Shown piece by piece: positions 1-8,972 of a DNA stretch of 64,000 nt (position 1 is its first letter; each line of letters opens with the position of its first letter). Source of the stretch: Pseudomonas berkeleyensis (GTDB lineage: Bacteria; Pseudomonadota; Gammaproteobacteria; Pseudomonadales; Pseudomonadaceae); contig NZ_CP059139.1 of NCBI RefSeq assembly GCF_014109765.1, positions 1,612,001 to 1,676,000 of the forward strand. Reading direction: 5' to 3'. A program made the position numbers and the translations under genes. The notes under the pieces were generated by a model. The model had not been told where the DNA came from, did no database searches, and saw only the letters and a list, made by a program, of their open reading frames with translations.

Positions 1-1
1 C

Positions 2-616
2 TACTCGTTGCAGGGGGAAACGCGTACCGCCGGCTTGCCGACGGTATTCGTACGCCTTACCGGCTGCCCCCTGCGCTGTCAGTACTGTGACACTGCCTAT
101 GCCTTCAGCGGTGGTGAAATCGTCACCCTGGACAGCATCGTCGACCAGGTGGCCGCCTACAGGCCACGCTACGTCTGCGTTACCGGCGGTGAACCGCTGG
201 CTCAACCCAACTGCATTCCCCTGCTTGCGCGTCTGTGCGATGCCGGCTTCGAGGTGTCGCTGGAAACCAGTGGCGCGCTTGATGTGTCGGCGGTCGATTC
301 GCGGGTCAGCAAGGTGCTCGATCTGAAGACACCTGGTTCGGCCGAAGTGCAGCGTAACCGCTACGAGAATATTCAGTGGCTGACTCGTAATGACCAGGTC
401 AAGTTCGTCATCTGCTCGCGTGAGGATTATGACTGGGCAATATCCAAGCTGATCGAGCATGACTTGGCCGCGCGTGCCGGCGAGGTGCTGTTCTCGCCCA
501 GCCACCAGCAGGTCGATGCCCGTGCACTGGCCGACTGGATCATCGCGGACAACCTGCCAGTACGCCTGCAACTGCAGCTACACAAGATTCTCTGGAACGA
601 CGAGCCGGGACATTGA
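2..616 (+). CDS. queE: 7-carboxy-7-deazaguanine synthase QueE (5' end cut by window edge)
   Basis: Radical SAM enzyme that converts 6-carboxytetrahydropterin to 7-carboxy-7-deazaguanine in queuosine/preQ0 synthesis. The reading frame is open from base 2 ([11 protein letters not shown]...), so the N-terminus lies before the window and the TTG at 8 is not the start. The CPLRCQYC motif supplies the CX3CX2C cysteines (codons at 65, 77 and 86) that bind the 4Fe-4S cluster, and TGGEPLAQ is the SAM-binding GGE stretch. The stop is 2 bases before queC, so the two genes are very likely cotranscribed and catalyse consecutive steps. About 205 residues are visible, most of a family of about 215. Confidence 0.93.
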   Translation, partial: YSLQGETRTAGLPTVFVRLTGCPLRCQYCDTAYAFSGGEIVTLDSIVDQVAAYRPRYVCVTGGEPLAQPNCIPLLARLCDAGFEVSLETSGALDVSAVDSRVSKVLDLKTPGSAEVQRNRYENIQWLTRNDQVKFVICSREDYDWAISKLIEHDLAARAGEVLFSPSHQQVDARALADWIIADNLPVRLQLQLHKILWNDEPGH

Positions 617-618
617 GC

Positions 619-1293
619 ATGAGCGAGAAAAAAGCGGTAATCCTCCTTTCCGGCGGTCTGGATTCGGCCACCGTGGTAGCGATGGCCAAGGCTGAAGGCT
701 ACAGCTGCTACAGCATGAGTTTCGATTACGGGCAGCGCCATCGCGCCGAGTTGCAGGCGGCCGAGCGCGTGGCGAAGCAACTGGGTGTGGTCGAGCACAA
801 GGTGATCGGCCTGAATCTCAATGGTATTGGCGGCTCGGCACTGACCGACAGCAGTATCGCAGTACCTGAATCACCCACCGAGGGCATTCCTTCGACTTAC
901 GTGCCAGCACGCAACACGGTGTTTCTGGCGCTCGCGCTGGGCTGGGCCGAGGTGCTGGAGGCACGAGAGATCTTCATCGGCGTCAATGCCGTGGATTACT
1001 CGGGTTATCCCGATTGCCGTCCGGAGTTCGTCGACGCCTTCGAGCGTATGGCCAATCTGGCGACCAGGGCTGGCGTGGAGGGGCAGGGCTTTACCATTCG
1101 CGCGCCGCTGCAGCAGATGAGCAAGGGCGAGATCATCGAAACAGGGATGCGCCTGGGCGTGGATTATGCGCTGACTGTCTCCTGCTACCAGGCTGACGAC
1201 GACGGCCGAGCCTGCGGCAAGTGCGACAGTTGCCGCCTGCGTGCGGCTGGTTTCATCGCCGCTGGTGTGCCTGATGCCACCCGCTACTTCTGA
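619..1293 (+). CDS. queC: 7-cyano-7-deazaguanine synthase QueC
   Basis: ATP-dependent enzyme that converts 7-carboxy-7-deazaguanine to preQ0, the step after QueE. The 224-residue product has the PP-loop motif SGGLDSATV near residue 11 and the C-terminal zinc cysteines in [19 protein letters not shown]. The ATG at 619 is preferred over the in-frame TTG at 613, because it gives the usual [13 protein letters not shown] start and avoids overlap with the queE stop at 616. The full expected length is present with no sign of damage. It is followed by a tRNA-Lys gene that reads in the same direction. Confidence 0.95.
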   Translation: MSEKKAVILLSGGLDSATVVAMAKAEGYSCYSMSFDYGQRHRAELQAAERVAKQLGVVEHKVIGLNLNGIGGSALTDSSIAVPESPTEGIPSTYVPARNTVFLALALGWAEVLEAREIFIGVNAVDYSGYPDCRPEFVDAFERMANLATRAGVEGQGFTIRAPLQQMSKGEIIETGMRLGVDYALTVSCYQADDDGRACGKCDSCRLRAAGFIAAGVPDATRYF

Positions 1294-1351
1294 AAAAAAT
1301 TTTGCGAAGTGTTGATTTCCTGAATTAAATCAGTATCATGCGCCTCGCGTT

Positions 1352-1427
1352 GGGTCGTTAGCTCAGTTGGTAGAGCAGTTGGCTTTTAACCAATTGGTCG
1401 TAGGTTCGAATCCTACACGACCCACCA
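1352..1427 (+). tRNA. tRNA-Lys (anticodon TTT)
   Basis: A 76-base cloverleaf including an encoded CCA. The acceptor arm GGGTCGT pairs with ACGACCC, the D arm contains AGCTCAGTTGGTAGAGC, the anticodon loop is CTTTTAA with TTT at 1385-1387, and the T arm contains GGTTCGAATCC. It closely resembles the standard bacterial tRNA-Lys. In P. aeruginosa the equivalent gene next to queC is a known integration site for large genomic islands; here no integrase or island follows it. Confidence 0.97.
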
Positions 1428-1438
1428 ACCTTCCAAAG

Positions 1439-1461
1439 CCCACCTTCATGGTGGGTTTTTT
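1439..1461 (+). terminator. Rho-independent terminator after tRNA-Lys
   Basis: A perfect 6-bp stem CCCACC/GGTGGG with a TTCAT loop is followed by six T residues. It lies 11 bases past the tRNA CCA end and should end the tRNA-Lys transcript. Confidence 0.85.
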
Positions 1462-1588
1462 CGTTTCTGCGTTTCGCGAAATGATGCGGGTCTGGATAAT
1501 GGCCGGAGCCGGCATCTCGTCATCTAACTGTGCCGTGGGGATGGGCGGTATACTTCACGCGCTGAAAAAATAATCAGAGCCTGATGAT

Positions 1589-2647
1589 ATGACGCAAATT
1601 TCCGAACGACTCCTCGTTCAAGCCCACCTCGATGCCAAGCAGCCCAAGCCGCTGACGATCGAGGAGGAAGCCTTCTACCGTCGCGAAATTGCCGCCGAAC
1701 TGAAGAAGCAGAACGCCGTTTTGGTGGCGCACTATTATTGTGATCCGGTAATCCAGGCGCTCGCCGAGGAAACCGGTGGCTGCGTCTCCGACTCTCTGGA
1801 AATGGCCCGCTTCGGTAACCAGCACCCGGCACAGACCGTGGTGGTGGCCGGGGTCAAATTCATGGGCGAGACGGCGAAGATTCTCAACCCGGAAAAGCGT
1901 GTGCTGATGCCGACGCTGGAGGCGACCTGCTCGCTGGATCTGGGCTGTCCGGTCGATGAATTCTCGGCTTTCTGCGATCAGCACCCGGAGCGTACCGTGG
2001 TGGTTTATGCCAATACCTCGGCCGCGGTAAAAGCGCGTGCCGACTGGGTGGTGACCTCCAGCTGCGCGCTGGAGATCGTCGAGAGTCTGATGGACAACGG
2101 CGAGACCATTCTCTGGGCACCGGACAAGCACCTGGGCAACTATATTCAGCGCGAGACCGGTGCCGACATGTTGCTGTGGGACGGCGCCTGCATCGTTCAT
2201 GAAGAGTTCAAATCCAAGCAGTTGCTGGATATGAAAGCGCTGTACCCGGATGCCGCCATCCTGGTACACCCCGAGTCGCCACAGAACGTGGTTGAGCTGG
2301 CAGATGCCGTTGGTTCCACAAGTCAGCTGATCAAGGCGGCGCAGACCCTGCCGAATTCCACGTTCATCGTCGCCACGGATCGCGGCATCTTCTACAAGAT
2401 GCAGCAGCTGTGCCCGGACAAGACCTTCATCGAGGCGCCGACTGCTGGCAATGGCGCTGCCTGCCGCAGCTGCGCGCATTGCCCGTGGATGGCGATGAAC
2501 ACGCTGGAACGCGTGCTGGCCGGTTTGCGTGAGGGCACGGGTGAAATACACGTCGACCCGGCGCTGATTCCCAGGGCGGTCAAACCGCTCAAGCGCATGC
2601 TCGATTTTACCCAGGCGGCTAGGATGAAAGTCGCCGGTAACGCCTGA
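1589..2647 (+). CDS. nadA: quinolinate synthase NadA
   Basis: 4Fe-4S enzyme that condenses iminoaspartate with dihydroxyacetone phosphate to give quinolinate in de novo NAD synthesis. The 352-residue product has the family landmarks VAHYYCDP (about residue 46), [18 protein letters not shown], the cysteine stretch [37 protein letters not shown] and the C-terminal [17 protein letters not shown] cluster region. The length matches the usual 350. The ATG at 1589 lies after an AT-rich leader with no strong Shine-Dalgarno sequence. It stands alone between the tRNA-Lys terminator and its own terminator. Confidence 0.96.
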   Translation: MTQISERLLVQAHLDAKQPKPLTIEEEAFYRREIAAELKKQNAVLVAHYYCDPVIQALAEETGGCVSDSLEMARFGNQHPAQTVVVAGVKFMGETAKILNPEKRVLMPTLEATCSLDLGCPVDEFSAFCDQHPERTVVVYANTSAAVKARADWVVTSSCALEIVESLMDNGETILWAPDKHLGNYIQRETGADMLLWDGACIVHEEFKSKQLLDMKALYPDAAILVHPESPQNVVELADAVGSTSQLIKAAQTLPNSTFIVATDRGIFYKMQQLCPDKTFIEAPTAGNGAACRSCAHCPWMAMNTLERVLAGLREGTGEIHVDPALIPRAVKPLKRMLDFTQAARMKVAGNA

Positions 2648-2661
2648 CGCTAGCCATCAAA

Positions 2662-2689
2662 AAGAAGCCCAGCCAATGCTGGGCTTCTT
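2662..2689 (+). terminator. terminator hairpin after nadA
   Basis: A perfect 12-bp stem AAGAAGCCCAGC/GCTGGGCTTCTT with a CAAT loop starts 15 bases after the nadA stop. The symmetric A/T flanks suggest it may also work for the convergent gene that ends at 2757. Confidence 0.8.
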
Positions 2690-2720
2690 GCTCTAAATGG
2701 GGCAGTGCCTGTCCACCATT

Positions 2721-2741
2721 CCCGGATTGCATCCGGGCTAC
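2721..2741. repeat. REP-like palindrome, GTAGCCCGGAT type
   Basis: CCCGGATTGCATCCGGG with a trailing CTAC. The same unit occurs as a full inverted pair at 63735-63792 and in degenerate form at 61173-61197. It sits between two convergent genes, typical of Pseudomonas REP sequences. Confidence 0.6.
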
Positions 2742-2756
2742 GCTACGTGTGCTGGT

Positions 2757-3830
2757 TCAGCTCGCCCAATTCTCCGGTTCGTTGACCGCATTGAGCAGCG
2801 CACGCAGGCGTCCGTAGTCGCGACCATTGAAGGCGAAAGCCAGGCGGGTGAGGTTGCTCAGCTCAGGCTCGTCGCGCTCCTGTTCGCAAAGCGCTTGCTG
2901 AGTGAAGCCGCCTTCCTTGCACAGCATGGCGAAGTCGCTGTGCAGTTTCGCCAGGCCCGCGTCGTTCAGCGGGTGGTTGAGACGAATCACGAAGCGATCC
3001 TTTAGCCAGCGGCTGGAGTGGAAATTGCGATAGAAACGAGCAATTTCATCCACCGCTTCCTCGGCGCTATAGACCAGGTGCATCAGGTTGAGATCGGTGG
3101 GCAGGATGTAACCGTTGTCGCCAAGCTGCCGGCGAATGAAGCCCAGGGCATCTTCCCAGTAGCTGCCGCCTGGCTGATCAAGCAATACCACTGGCACCAG
3201 CGGACTCTTGCCGGTCTGGATCAGGGTGAGTACTTCCAGTGCCTCGTCGAGGGTACCGAAGCCACCGGGGCAGAGCACCAGGCCATCGGCTTCCTTGACG
3301 AAGAACAGTTTGCGCAGAAAGAAGAAGTGGAACGACAGCAGATGGTGACTGCCGCGCATTGTGGCGTTGGCGGCTTGTTCGAAGGGCAGGGTGATATTGA
3401 ACCCCAGGCTGTTTTCCGTGCCAGCACCCTCGTGGGCGGCCGCCATGATGCCGCCGCCTGCGCCGGTGACCACCATCAGGTCGCGGCGTGCCAGTAATGC
3501 GCCAAGTTCACGAGCCTGCTGGTACAGCGGGTGATCGGCGGGGGTGCGTGCCGAGCCGAATACCGTGACCTTGCGGCGGCGCTTCAGCTGTTCCAGCACG
3601 CCGAAGGCATGCTCCATCTCACGCAGGGTCTGCATCATGATCTTGGCATCCCAGCGGTTGCGATCCGCCTGGGCCATATGGATCACGGTGCTGAGCATTT
3701 CCCGGTATAGCGGCAGGTTGGGGCTGTTGCCCGGCGCTGCCAGTGCCACCAACTCGTCCACCTTGCTGCTCAGGTCGACTTCGCTGGTTTGTACGTGGCG
3801 CGACAGGTAGTCGTCCGCTTCATAGGGCAT
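2757..3830 (-). CDS. LOG-family (TIGR00730-type) Rossmann-fold protein, putative nucleotide 5'-monophosphate phosphoribohydrolase
   Basis: The 357-residue product carries the LOG signature: GAGGGIMAAAHEGA (about residue 123) and PGGFGTLDEALE (about residue 189), the nucleotide-binding and catalytic stretches of this family. Characterised LOG proteins release the base from nucleoside monophosphates. This one has extra N-terminal and C-terminal helices, making it longer than the 190-residue plant-type LOGs and shorter than E. coli PpnN (about 454). The substrate cannot be read from sequence. It is transcribed alone, with a convergent nadA terminator downstream and a palindromic mobile element upstream. 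Confidence 0.8.
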   Translation of the reverse strand: MPYEADDYLSRHVQTSEVDLSSKVDELVALAAPGNSPNLPLYREMLSTVIHMAQADRNRWDAKIMMQTLREMEHAFGVLEQLKRRRKVTVFGSARTPADHPLYQQARELGALLARRDLMVVTGAGGGIMAAAHEGAGTENSLGFNITLPFEQAANATMRGSHHLLSFHFFFLRKLFFVKEADGLVLCPGGFGTLDEALEVLTLIQTGKSPLVPVVLLDQPGGSYWEDALGFIRRQLGDNGYILPTDLNLMHLVYSAEEAVDEIARFYRNFHSSRWLKDRFVIRLNHPLNDAGLAKLHSDFAMLCKEGGFTQQALCEQERDEPELSNLTRLAFAFNGRDYGRLRALLNAVNEPENWAS

Positions 3831-3956
3831 GGAAACTCTCCTCTTCTTGGCCAGCGAGACGCTTCAGGGCATCGCGCATTGGCCGGTTCCTTGATTATGG
3901 AGTGTTAAGCAGCTTGCCACAGAGCCGGCTGCCGTTTCGTTGCCACCTTTTCGTAA

Positions 3957-4096
3957 GAACCTGTTCACGATCTGCTGCGCGTCGGTTCTACTGCGTTAAA
4001 AACAGGCTCGGACTGCTCATTTACAACTCGTAAACTGCGCGTCCTCGCCTGTTTTTGCCTTGTATAACTCTAGCTCGCAAGATCGTGAACAGATTC
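3957..4096 (+). mobile_element. MITE-like palindromic element, copy A
   Basis: A 140-bp element. Its ends are GAACCTGTTCACGATC (from 3957) and the inverse of GAATCTGTTCACGATC (to 4096), 15 of 16 bases matching. A second inverted pair lies inside: AAAAACAGGC near 4000 and GCCTGTTTTT near 4050. TAA stands immediately outside both ends (3954-3956 and 4097-4099), consistent with a 3-bp target duplication. It fills the space between the LOG gene and the end of the metallo-hydrolase gene. Confidence 0.75.
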
Positions 4097-4106
4097 TAAG
4101 CGCCGA

Positions 4107-5510
4107 TTACAGGGCGATCTGCTCACCCGGCTCGGGAATGTTGGCGATCCAGTTCAGGCGCTCGCGCAGTGCCTCCTGCAGAGCCTGCATTTTTTCCAGC
4201 TCGCCATGCACCAGATACAGCTCGGGGTGATGCTCGAACTGGCTGGCCCAGTCCAGCAACTGCGATTGGCCTGCATGTGCGGAAAACCCACCGAGGGTGT
4301 GCACCTTGGCTTTCACCGCGATGCGCTGGTGCAGCACCTTGACCGTTTCGGCTCCGTCGACGATGAGGCGGCCGAGCGTGCCCTTGGCCTGGAAGCCGGG
4401 GAACACCAGGTGGCAGTTCTCGCGCCAGAGGTTGTGCTTGAAGTGATGGACGATACGCCCGCCGTTGCACATGCCGGCGCCGGCGATGATGATTGCGCCG
4501 CTCTTGATCCGGTTGATCGCCATCGACTCATCGGCCGTTGGTGTGCAGCGCAGTATCGGTAGCCAGTCTTCGACGCGCTTGACCCCTTTGGCTGCCAGCG
4601 CCGCGCGATCGGCGGCGGCGAACTGTTCGTGGAAGCGGCTGTAGATGGCGTTGGCGCGGATGGCCATGGGGCTGTCGAGGAACACCGCCTGTTGCGGCAG
4701 TCGGCCTTCCTGGTAGAAGCGGCCGAGGTAGTAGATCAGATCCTGGGTGCGACCGACGGCGAACGACGGAATCAGCACGTTGCCACCTTCCCTGTGGGCC
4801 TGTTGAAGGATATCCGCCAGCTCTTCCAGGGTTTCGTCGCTGCGGCGATGATCCCGGTCGCCATAGGTCGACTCCATCAGCAGCACGTCCGCCTGCCTCA
4901 GCTGTACAGGCGGCTGCATAAGCGGCGAGCAGGTATTGCCCAGGTCGCCGGAGAACACCAGATGGCGGCGCAGGTGGTGATCCTCCACCTGCATCTCGAC
5001 GATAGCCGACCCCAGGATATGGCCGGCATTATGGAAGGTGACCTGCACGCCCTTGGCCACTTCCACCGGCTCACCATAGGCATGTGGTCGGCGCTGGCTG
5101 AGTGCCTGCTCGGCATTGGCGATGGTGTATAGCGGTTGAACCGCCGGTTTGCCCTGGCGCGCTCGCCAGCGGTTTTCCCACTCGGCGTCCTTCTCCTGCA
5201 GGAAGGCAGAATCCAGCAGCATCAGTTCGAGCAGTTCGCAGCTGGCGTCGGTGGCATGGATCGGGCCGCGATAACCCTCAGCCACAAGACGCGGTAGCAG
5301 GCCGCTGTGATCCAGATGCGCATGGGAGATGACCACGGCATCCAGGCTGCTTGGGTCGAAGGGAAAGCTGCTGCGGTTCTGATCCTCTTCCTGACGACGG
5401 CCCTGGTGCATGCCGCATTCGAGTAGCACCTTGGCTCCGTCGCGGCTTTCCACGAGGTAGCAGGAGCCGGTGACTTGCTGGATCGCGCCGATGAAGGTGA
5501 GCAGGGCCAT
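4107..5510 (-). CDS. beta-CASP metallo-beta-lactamase-fold RNase/exonuclease-like protein
   Basis: The 467-residue product has the metallo-beta-lactamase zinc motif ISHAHLDHSG (about residue 60), the later ligands in HNAGHILGSA and FSGDLG, and the beta-CASP module with SFAVGRTQDL, LDSPMA, the GAGMCNGGRIVHHF stretch and a C-terminal GGFSAHAGQ. This is the arrangement of CPSF73-like RNA-processing nucleases found in many bacteria. Its RNA target in Pseudomonas is not known to me. It is a single-gene unit, divergent from the phosphoketolase-like gene, and its stop lies 10 bases from copy A of the palindromic element. Confidence 0.88.
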   Translation of the reverse strand: MALLTFIGAIQQVTGSCYLVESRDGAKVLLECGMHQGRRQEEDQNRSSFPFDPSSLDAVVISHAHLDHSGLLPRLVAEGYRGPIHATDASCELLELMLLDSAFLQEKDAEWENRWRARQGKPAVQPLYTIANAEQALSQRRPHAYGEPVEVAKGVQVTFHNAGHILGSAIVEMQVEDHHLRRHLVFSGDLGNTCSPLMQPPVQLRQADVLLMESTYGDRDHRRSDETLEELADILQQAHREGGNVLIPSFAVGRTQDLIYYLGRFYQEGRLPQQAVFLDSPMAIRANAIYSRFHEQFAAADRAALAAKGVKRVEDWLPILRCTPTADESMAINRIKSGAIIIAGAGMCNGGRIVHHFKHNLWRENCHLVFPGFQAKGTLGRLIVDGAETVKVLHQRIAVKAKVHTLGGFSAHAGQSQLLDWASQFEHHPELYLVHGELEKMQALQEALRERLNWIANIPEPGEQIAL

Positions 5511-5634
5511 GGGTCTATCCTTGTCGTGGTAATGAAACGAGTCTGCCGCATCTCTCCACGGCAGGCCTTGATGCAGATCAGCCGGCGCATTTCCCAGGTG
5601 CCTAGACTGGCGGCGAACCTTCAGGAGCGCACCG

Positions 5635-8037
5635 ATGACTCAGTTACTCCCCGACGCGGCCACTCTGGCTGGGCATGCCCAGCGCTATCCCGACTTCGCG
5701 CGCTGGCGCAAAGGCCATGGGCCTATTCAGCATAGTCCGCAGACTTGCGCGGCGGTCTTTCGACTCGCTCATCAACTGGTGCAGAGCGGTGCACAGCCTG
5801 ACCTGCCCAGCGTCTACCGACGCATGCTGGCGCTGGATGCGTTGACCGCGGCTGGAATGTGGCTGGTGGTACACATGACCTATGCCCGGCGCGTTCGGCT
5901 CGACGGCCAGCCGCTGCAAGCCGATGACTTCAAGTCTGTGCCGGAAGGGCATACGGGCGGCGCGCTGAACATGGTGCCGGCCTATGCAGGCTATCTGGCG
6001 CTCAATGCGCTGACTGGCGAGACCCGCGGCTGGCTGATGGGGCAGGGGCATTGCGTGGCGGCGATCGAGGCGCTGAACCTGCTGACCGCTAATCAGCATC
6101 CAGAGCAGGCCGCTCGTTACGGCTGCGATGAAGCCGGTATGAGCCGCCTAGCCGCCGACTTCTACAGCTATGCCCAGGCTTCGGACGGCAGCGCTGGTGT
6201 ACCGCTGGGGAGTCACGTCAACCCACACACCGCAGGCGGCATCGCCGAGGGCGGATACCTGGGCTTTGCCGAATTGCAGTACGCCCACCTGCCTTTGCCT
6301 GGCGAGAAGCTGGTGGCGTTTCTCTCCGATGGGGCAGCCGAGGAGCAGCGCGGCAGTGACTGGATGCCACGCTGGTGGCGTGCCGAGGACTGTGGTGTGG
6401 CGTTGCCGGTGATGATCGCCAACGGCCGCCGCATCGAGCAGCGTACCGAGTTGGGGACGCTGGAGGGGCTGGATGGTTTTCGGCGGCATCTGCGTGGCTG
6501 TGGTTTCGATCCTCTGAGCTTCGATGGTCGTGATCCAGCGGCTTTCGTCTGCGCCTTATGGGAGATGGAGCAGCGTCTGGCGCACCGAGTGGGTGAGTTG
6601 AACAACGAGTTGATCGGCTACCCCCTGCCGATGCCCTATGGCATCGCTGAAACCACCAAGGGCTACGGCTTCTTTGGCGCCGGCAGCAACGCTGCGCACA
6701 ACCTGCCTTTGCCGGCCAGTCCGGCACAGGATGAGCACGCGCGCGCATTGTTCAACAAGCATGCTGCGGCGTTGTGGGTGGAGCCGCAGGCGCTGTCCGA
6801 GGCCTGCAGTCTGTTCGCATCGCGGGATGGGCGCGTGCTGGAACGTGACAACCCGCTGGCCCAGCGTCATCCAGCGCTGCCCGTGCAGCCTGCGTTGCAC
6901 TTCCATGACCAGGCTTGCTCGCCAATGAGCGCACTGGATCGCTATTTCGTCGATCTGGTGCGCCTCAACCCGCAGTTGCGCCCGCGCGTAGGCAACCCGG
7001 ACGAGTTGGCCAGCAACCGTCTGGGCGGCGTGCTGGCGGCCCTCAAGCACCGTGTCAGCCAGCCGGAGAACGATCTGGAGGCGATCGACGGCGCCGTGAT
7101 CACCGCACTCAACGAAGAGGCTGTGGTTTCGGCCTGCCTGGCCAATCAGGGCGGCTTGAATCTGGTGGCCAGTTACGAAGCCTTCTGCGTGAAGATGCTC
7201 GGTGCCGTGCGCCAGAGCCTGATCTTCGCCCGCCAGCAGAAAGAGGCCGGGCGGCCGGCAGGCTGGCTGGGCTGGCCTCTGGTGGCCACTTCGCACACCT
7301 GGGAGAACGGCAAGAACCAGCAGTCGCATCAGGACACCACATTCTGTGAGGCGCTGCTGGGCGAGATGCACGATGTCATGCGTGTGCTGTTGCCGGCTGA
7401 TCACAATTCCTTGCTGGCGCTGCTGCCAGGGATCTACCAGGAGCGTGGCAGGCTGGCTTGCCTGGTGGTTGCCAAGCGTGAACAACCCTGCACCTTCACG
7501 GTCGAACAGGCTAAGCAGCTGGCGCGCGATGGTGCGCTACTGGTCGATGCCGACGGTGAAGGCGAGCCGGTGCTGCTGATTGCCAGTGGCAGTTATCAAC
7601 TGAATGAGATGCGCCGTGCTGCCGTTCGTCTGAGCGAGCAGGCTGTGGCCTGGCGTCTGATTTACTTGCAGGAACCGGGGCGTTTTCGTGCGCCGCGTGA
7701 TGCCTGGGAGGCACCGAGCCTGGCCAGTGTTGCGCAGCGTGAGGCGCTGTTCCCCGTGGCCTGTCGGCGGCGTGTGTTACTCAGCCACATGCGCCCGGAA
7801 GTGGCCTTGGGGCATCTGTCGACGGTGTTGGGTGATGCTGCTTCGTGTCGCGCACTGGGTTACCGCAATCGGGGGGGCACGTTCGACGATGCCGGTATGT
7901 TGTTCGCCAATGGCTGCAGTTGGGCGCATGTGTTGCAAAGCGTCGCCGAGGTACTCGGCGTATCGATCGATGCTTGGCTGACGGCTGCGGAACGGGCGGC
8001 TCTGGCAGGGAGGGGGGATCCTCGCTCTCTGCGCTGA
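5635..8037 (+). CDS. phosphoketolase-family (XFP-like) thiamine diphosphate enzyme
   Basis: 800-residue protein aligning by eye along the length of xylulose-5-phosphate/fructose-6-phosphate phosphoketolases: PEGHTGGALN, MGQGHCVAA, SHVNPHTAGGIAEGG, the TPP segment LSDGAAEEQRGSD, NEEAVVSACLANQGGLNLVASYEAF, and SHQDTTFCE. Several active-site positions differ from canonical enzymes: SIHEGGELG reads GIAEGGYLG, and the DHNGFSHQD segment reads GKNQQSHQD, losing one histidine. Similar Pseudomonas proteins are often annotated as xylulose 5-phosphate 3-epimerase or transketolase. So the fold and cofactor are well supported, but the reaction is uncertain. The start follows AGGAG at 5623. No pentose pathway genes adjoin it; a small RHH gene follows. 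Confidence 0.75.
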   Translation: MTQLLPDAATLAGHAQRYPDFARWRKGHGPIQHSPQTCAAVFRLAHQLVQSGAQPDLPSVYRRMLALDALTAAGMWLVVHMTYARRVRLDGQPLQADDFKSVPEGHTGGALNMVPAYAGYLALNALTGETRGWLMGQGHCVAAIEALNLLTANQHPEQAARYGCDEAGMSRLAADFYSYAQASDGSAGVPLGSHVNPHTAGGIAEGGYLGFAELQYAHLPLPGEKLVAFLSDGAAEEQRGSDWMPRWWRAEDCGVALPVMIANGRRIEQRTELGTLEGLDGFRRHLRGCGFDPLSFDGRDPAAFVCALWEMEQRLAHRVGELNNELIGYPLPMPYGIAETTKGYGFFGAGSNAAHNLPLPASPAQDEHARALFNKHAAALWVEPQALSEACSLFASRDGRVLERDNPLAQRHPALPVQPALHFHDQACSPMSALDRYFVDLVRLNPQLRPRVGNPDELASNRLGGVLAALKHRVSQPENDLEAIDGAVITALNEEAVVSACLANQGGLNLVASYEAFCVKMLGAVRQSLIFARQQKEAGRPAGWLGWPLVATSHTWENGKNQQSHQDTTFCEALLGEMHDVMRVLLPADHNSLLALLPGIYQERGRLACLVVAKREQPCTFTVEQAKQLARDGALLVDADGEGEPVLLIASGSYQLNEMRRAAVRLSEQAVAWRLIYLQEPGRFRAPRDAWEAPSLASVAQREALFPVACRRRVLLSHMRPEVALGHLSTVLGDAASCRALGYRNRGGTFDDAGMLFANGCSWAHVLQSVAEVLGVSIDAWLTAAERAALAGRGDPRSLR

Positions 8038-8074
8038 GCCTGTTTTATGGGGCAATGTGAAGGGAGAGGCAGGT

Positions 8075-8269
8075 ATGCCCAAGCTGATGCTGGAGATCGA
8101 TACGGATCTTTACCACATGCTGCAAGAAGCAGCGCGGGTCAACCAACTGAGCTTGCAGGATGAGTGCACGCGCCGCTTGGAGGGCGGCGTGCGTCGTTCG
8201 CGCTATATGGAGGCGCTACTCGCCGAACTGCGCGCTGATGATGCGCAGCGGCGAGCGGAAAGGAACTGA
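8075..8269 (+). CDS. small ribbon-helix-helix-like protein (FitA/Arc type)
   Basis: 64-residue product that starts at the ATG at 8075, behind GGGAGAGGCAGG. An extension to 8057 would remove that ribosome site. The N-terminal half (LEIDTDLYHMLQEAARVNQLSLQDECTRRLEGG) has the strand-helix-helix pattern of ribbon-helix-helix regulators and antitoxins, and the rest is a charged helix. No toxin gene (PIN or ParE type) lies beside it, so an antitoxin role is not supported. It may be cotranscribed with the upstream phosphoketolase-like gene, 37 bases away. The function is unknown. Confidence 0.6.
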   Translation: MPKLMLEIDTDLYHMLQEAARVNQLSLQDECTRRLEGGVRRSRYMEALLAELRADDAQRRAERN

Positions 8270-8282
8270 GCGGGGCGTTACT

Positions 8283-8684
8283 TCAAATGCCGCAGTCGCT
8301 CTTGTCGAAGACTTCGACGGTAACCGGGCGGTTGCTGCGGTATTCGCTGAACTGGTAGCGCAGCTGTGCGCCTTTGGCCAGCAGGTTGCGATAACCCGGG
8401 TTGCGGCAGACGCTGGCTGCCAGTTGTGCACGCACGGTGTCGGGGTTGCCGCGCATCTTTGCGGCATGTGCCTCACGCACGCTGAGGTGGTTGATCAGGG
8501 TGTGGCCTTCCACGGTATAGCCCTGATCGAGAATGTCCTCGTTGATCGCCCGCGGCGTGCCTTCGCTGCTCTGGCGAGCGACTTGCTCCAGGGTGCGAGT
8601 CAGTTCCATCTCCTTCAGCGAAGCTGCCTGGGCGGTGGGAAGCATCAGGCTGAGCGCGAGAGCGGGGAGGATGTAACGCAGCAT
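8283..8684 (-). CDS. small secreted protein of the P. aeruginosa PA3611 type
   Basis: 133 residues with a clear N-terminal signal peptide (MLRYILPALALSLMLPTAQA, cleavage after AQA). The mature part has two cysteines (VCRNPGYR and SDCGI) that could form one disulfide in the periplasm. The pattern LEQVARQSSEGTPRAINEDI...GYTVEGHTLINHL resembles, from memory, the family annotated as quorum-sensing-regulated virulence factor (PA3611). That label says little about function. It converges with the RHH gene and is transcribed alone. Confidence 0.6.
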   Translation of the reverse strand: MLRYILPALALSLMLPTAQAASLKEMELTRTLEQVARQSSEGTPRAINEDILDQGYTVEGHTLINHLSVREAHAAKMRGNPDTVRAQLAASVCRNPGYRNLLAKGAQLRYQFSEYRSNRPVTVEVFDKSDCGI

Positions 8685-8972
8685 GTAATGTGACTCCTGA
8701 AAGCGTGGACGAGGGTTGGACAGGGCTTCGGGGCGAATGTTCGCGCTAATGGCCAGTTGCCTGCCTGAAACAAAGTGTTACCGATAGGGACATGCTGGCT
8801 TCTGGCCGCCGTCCGTCACCACGACCAAAGGCCGGGGATCATCGGCCAAACCTGCACGTCACAAGACTGAGCCGCCGTTGCAGTCGGACGTTGCCTGCGC
8901 AGACCTGCCTGAAGTCTGTCGCGGGTGATCGCTGCGCTGCGCGGTGTTGAAGCAGCGTGCAGGAGAATAACA

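Noticed and set aside
1367..1573. 68-residue open frame running through tRNA-Lys and its terminator
   Set aside because: It overlaps a certain tRNA gene and a terminator, has no ribosome site, and its sequence (VGSNPTRPTNLPKP) is the usual translation of a tRNA T-arm and CCA end.
8925..8972. GTG start 16 codons upstream for the FadL-type porin
   Set aside because: The ATG at 8973 has AGGAG at the right distance and starts a proper signal peptide. The extension would place arginines before it.
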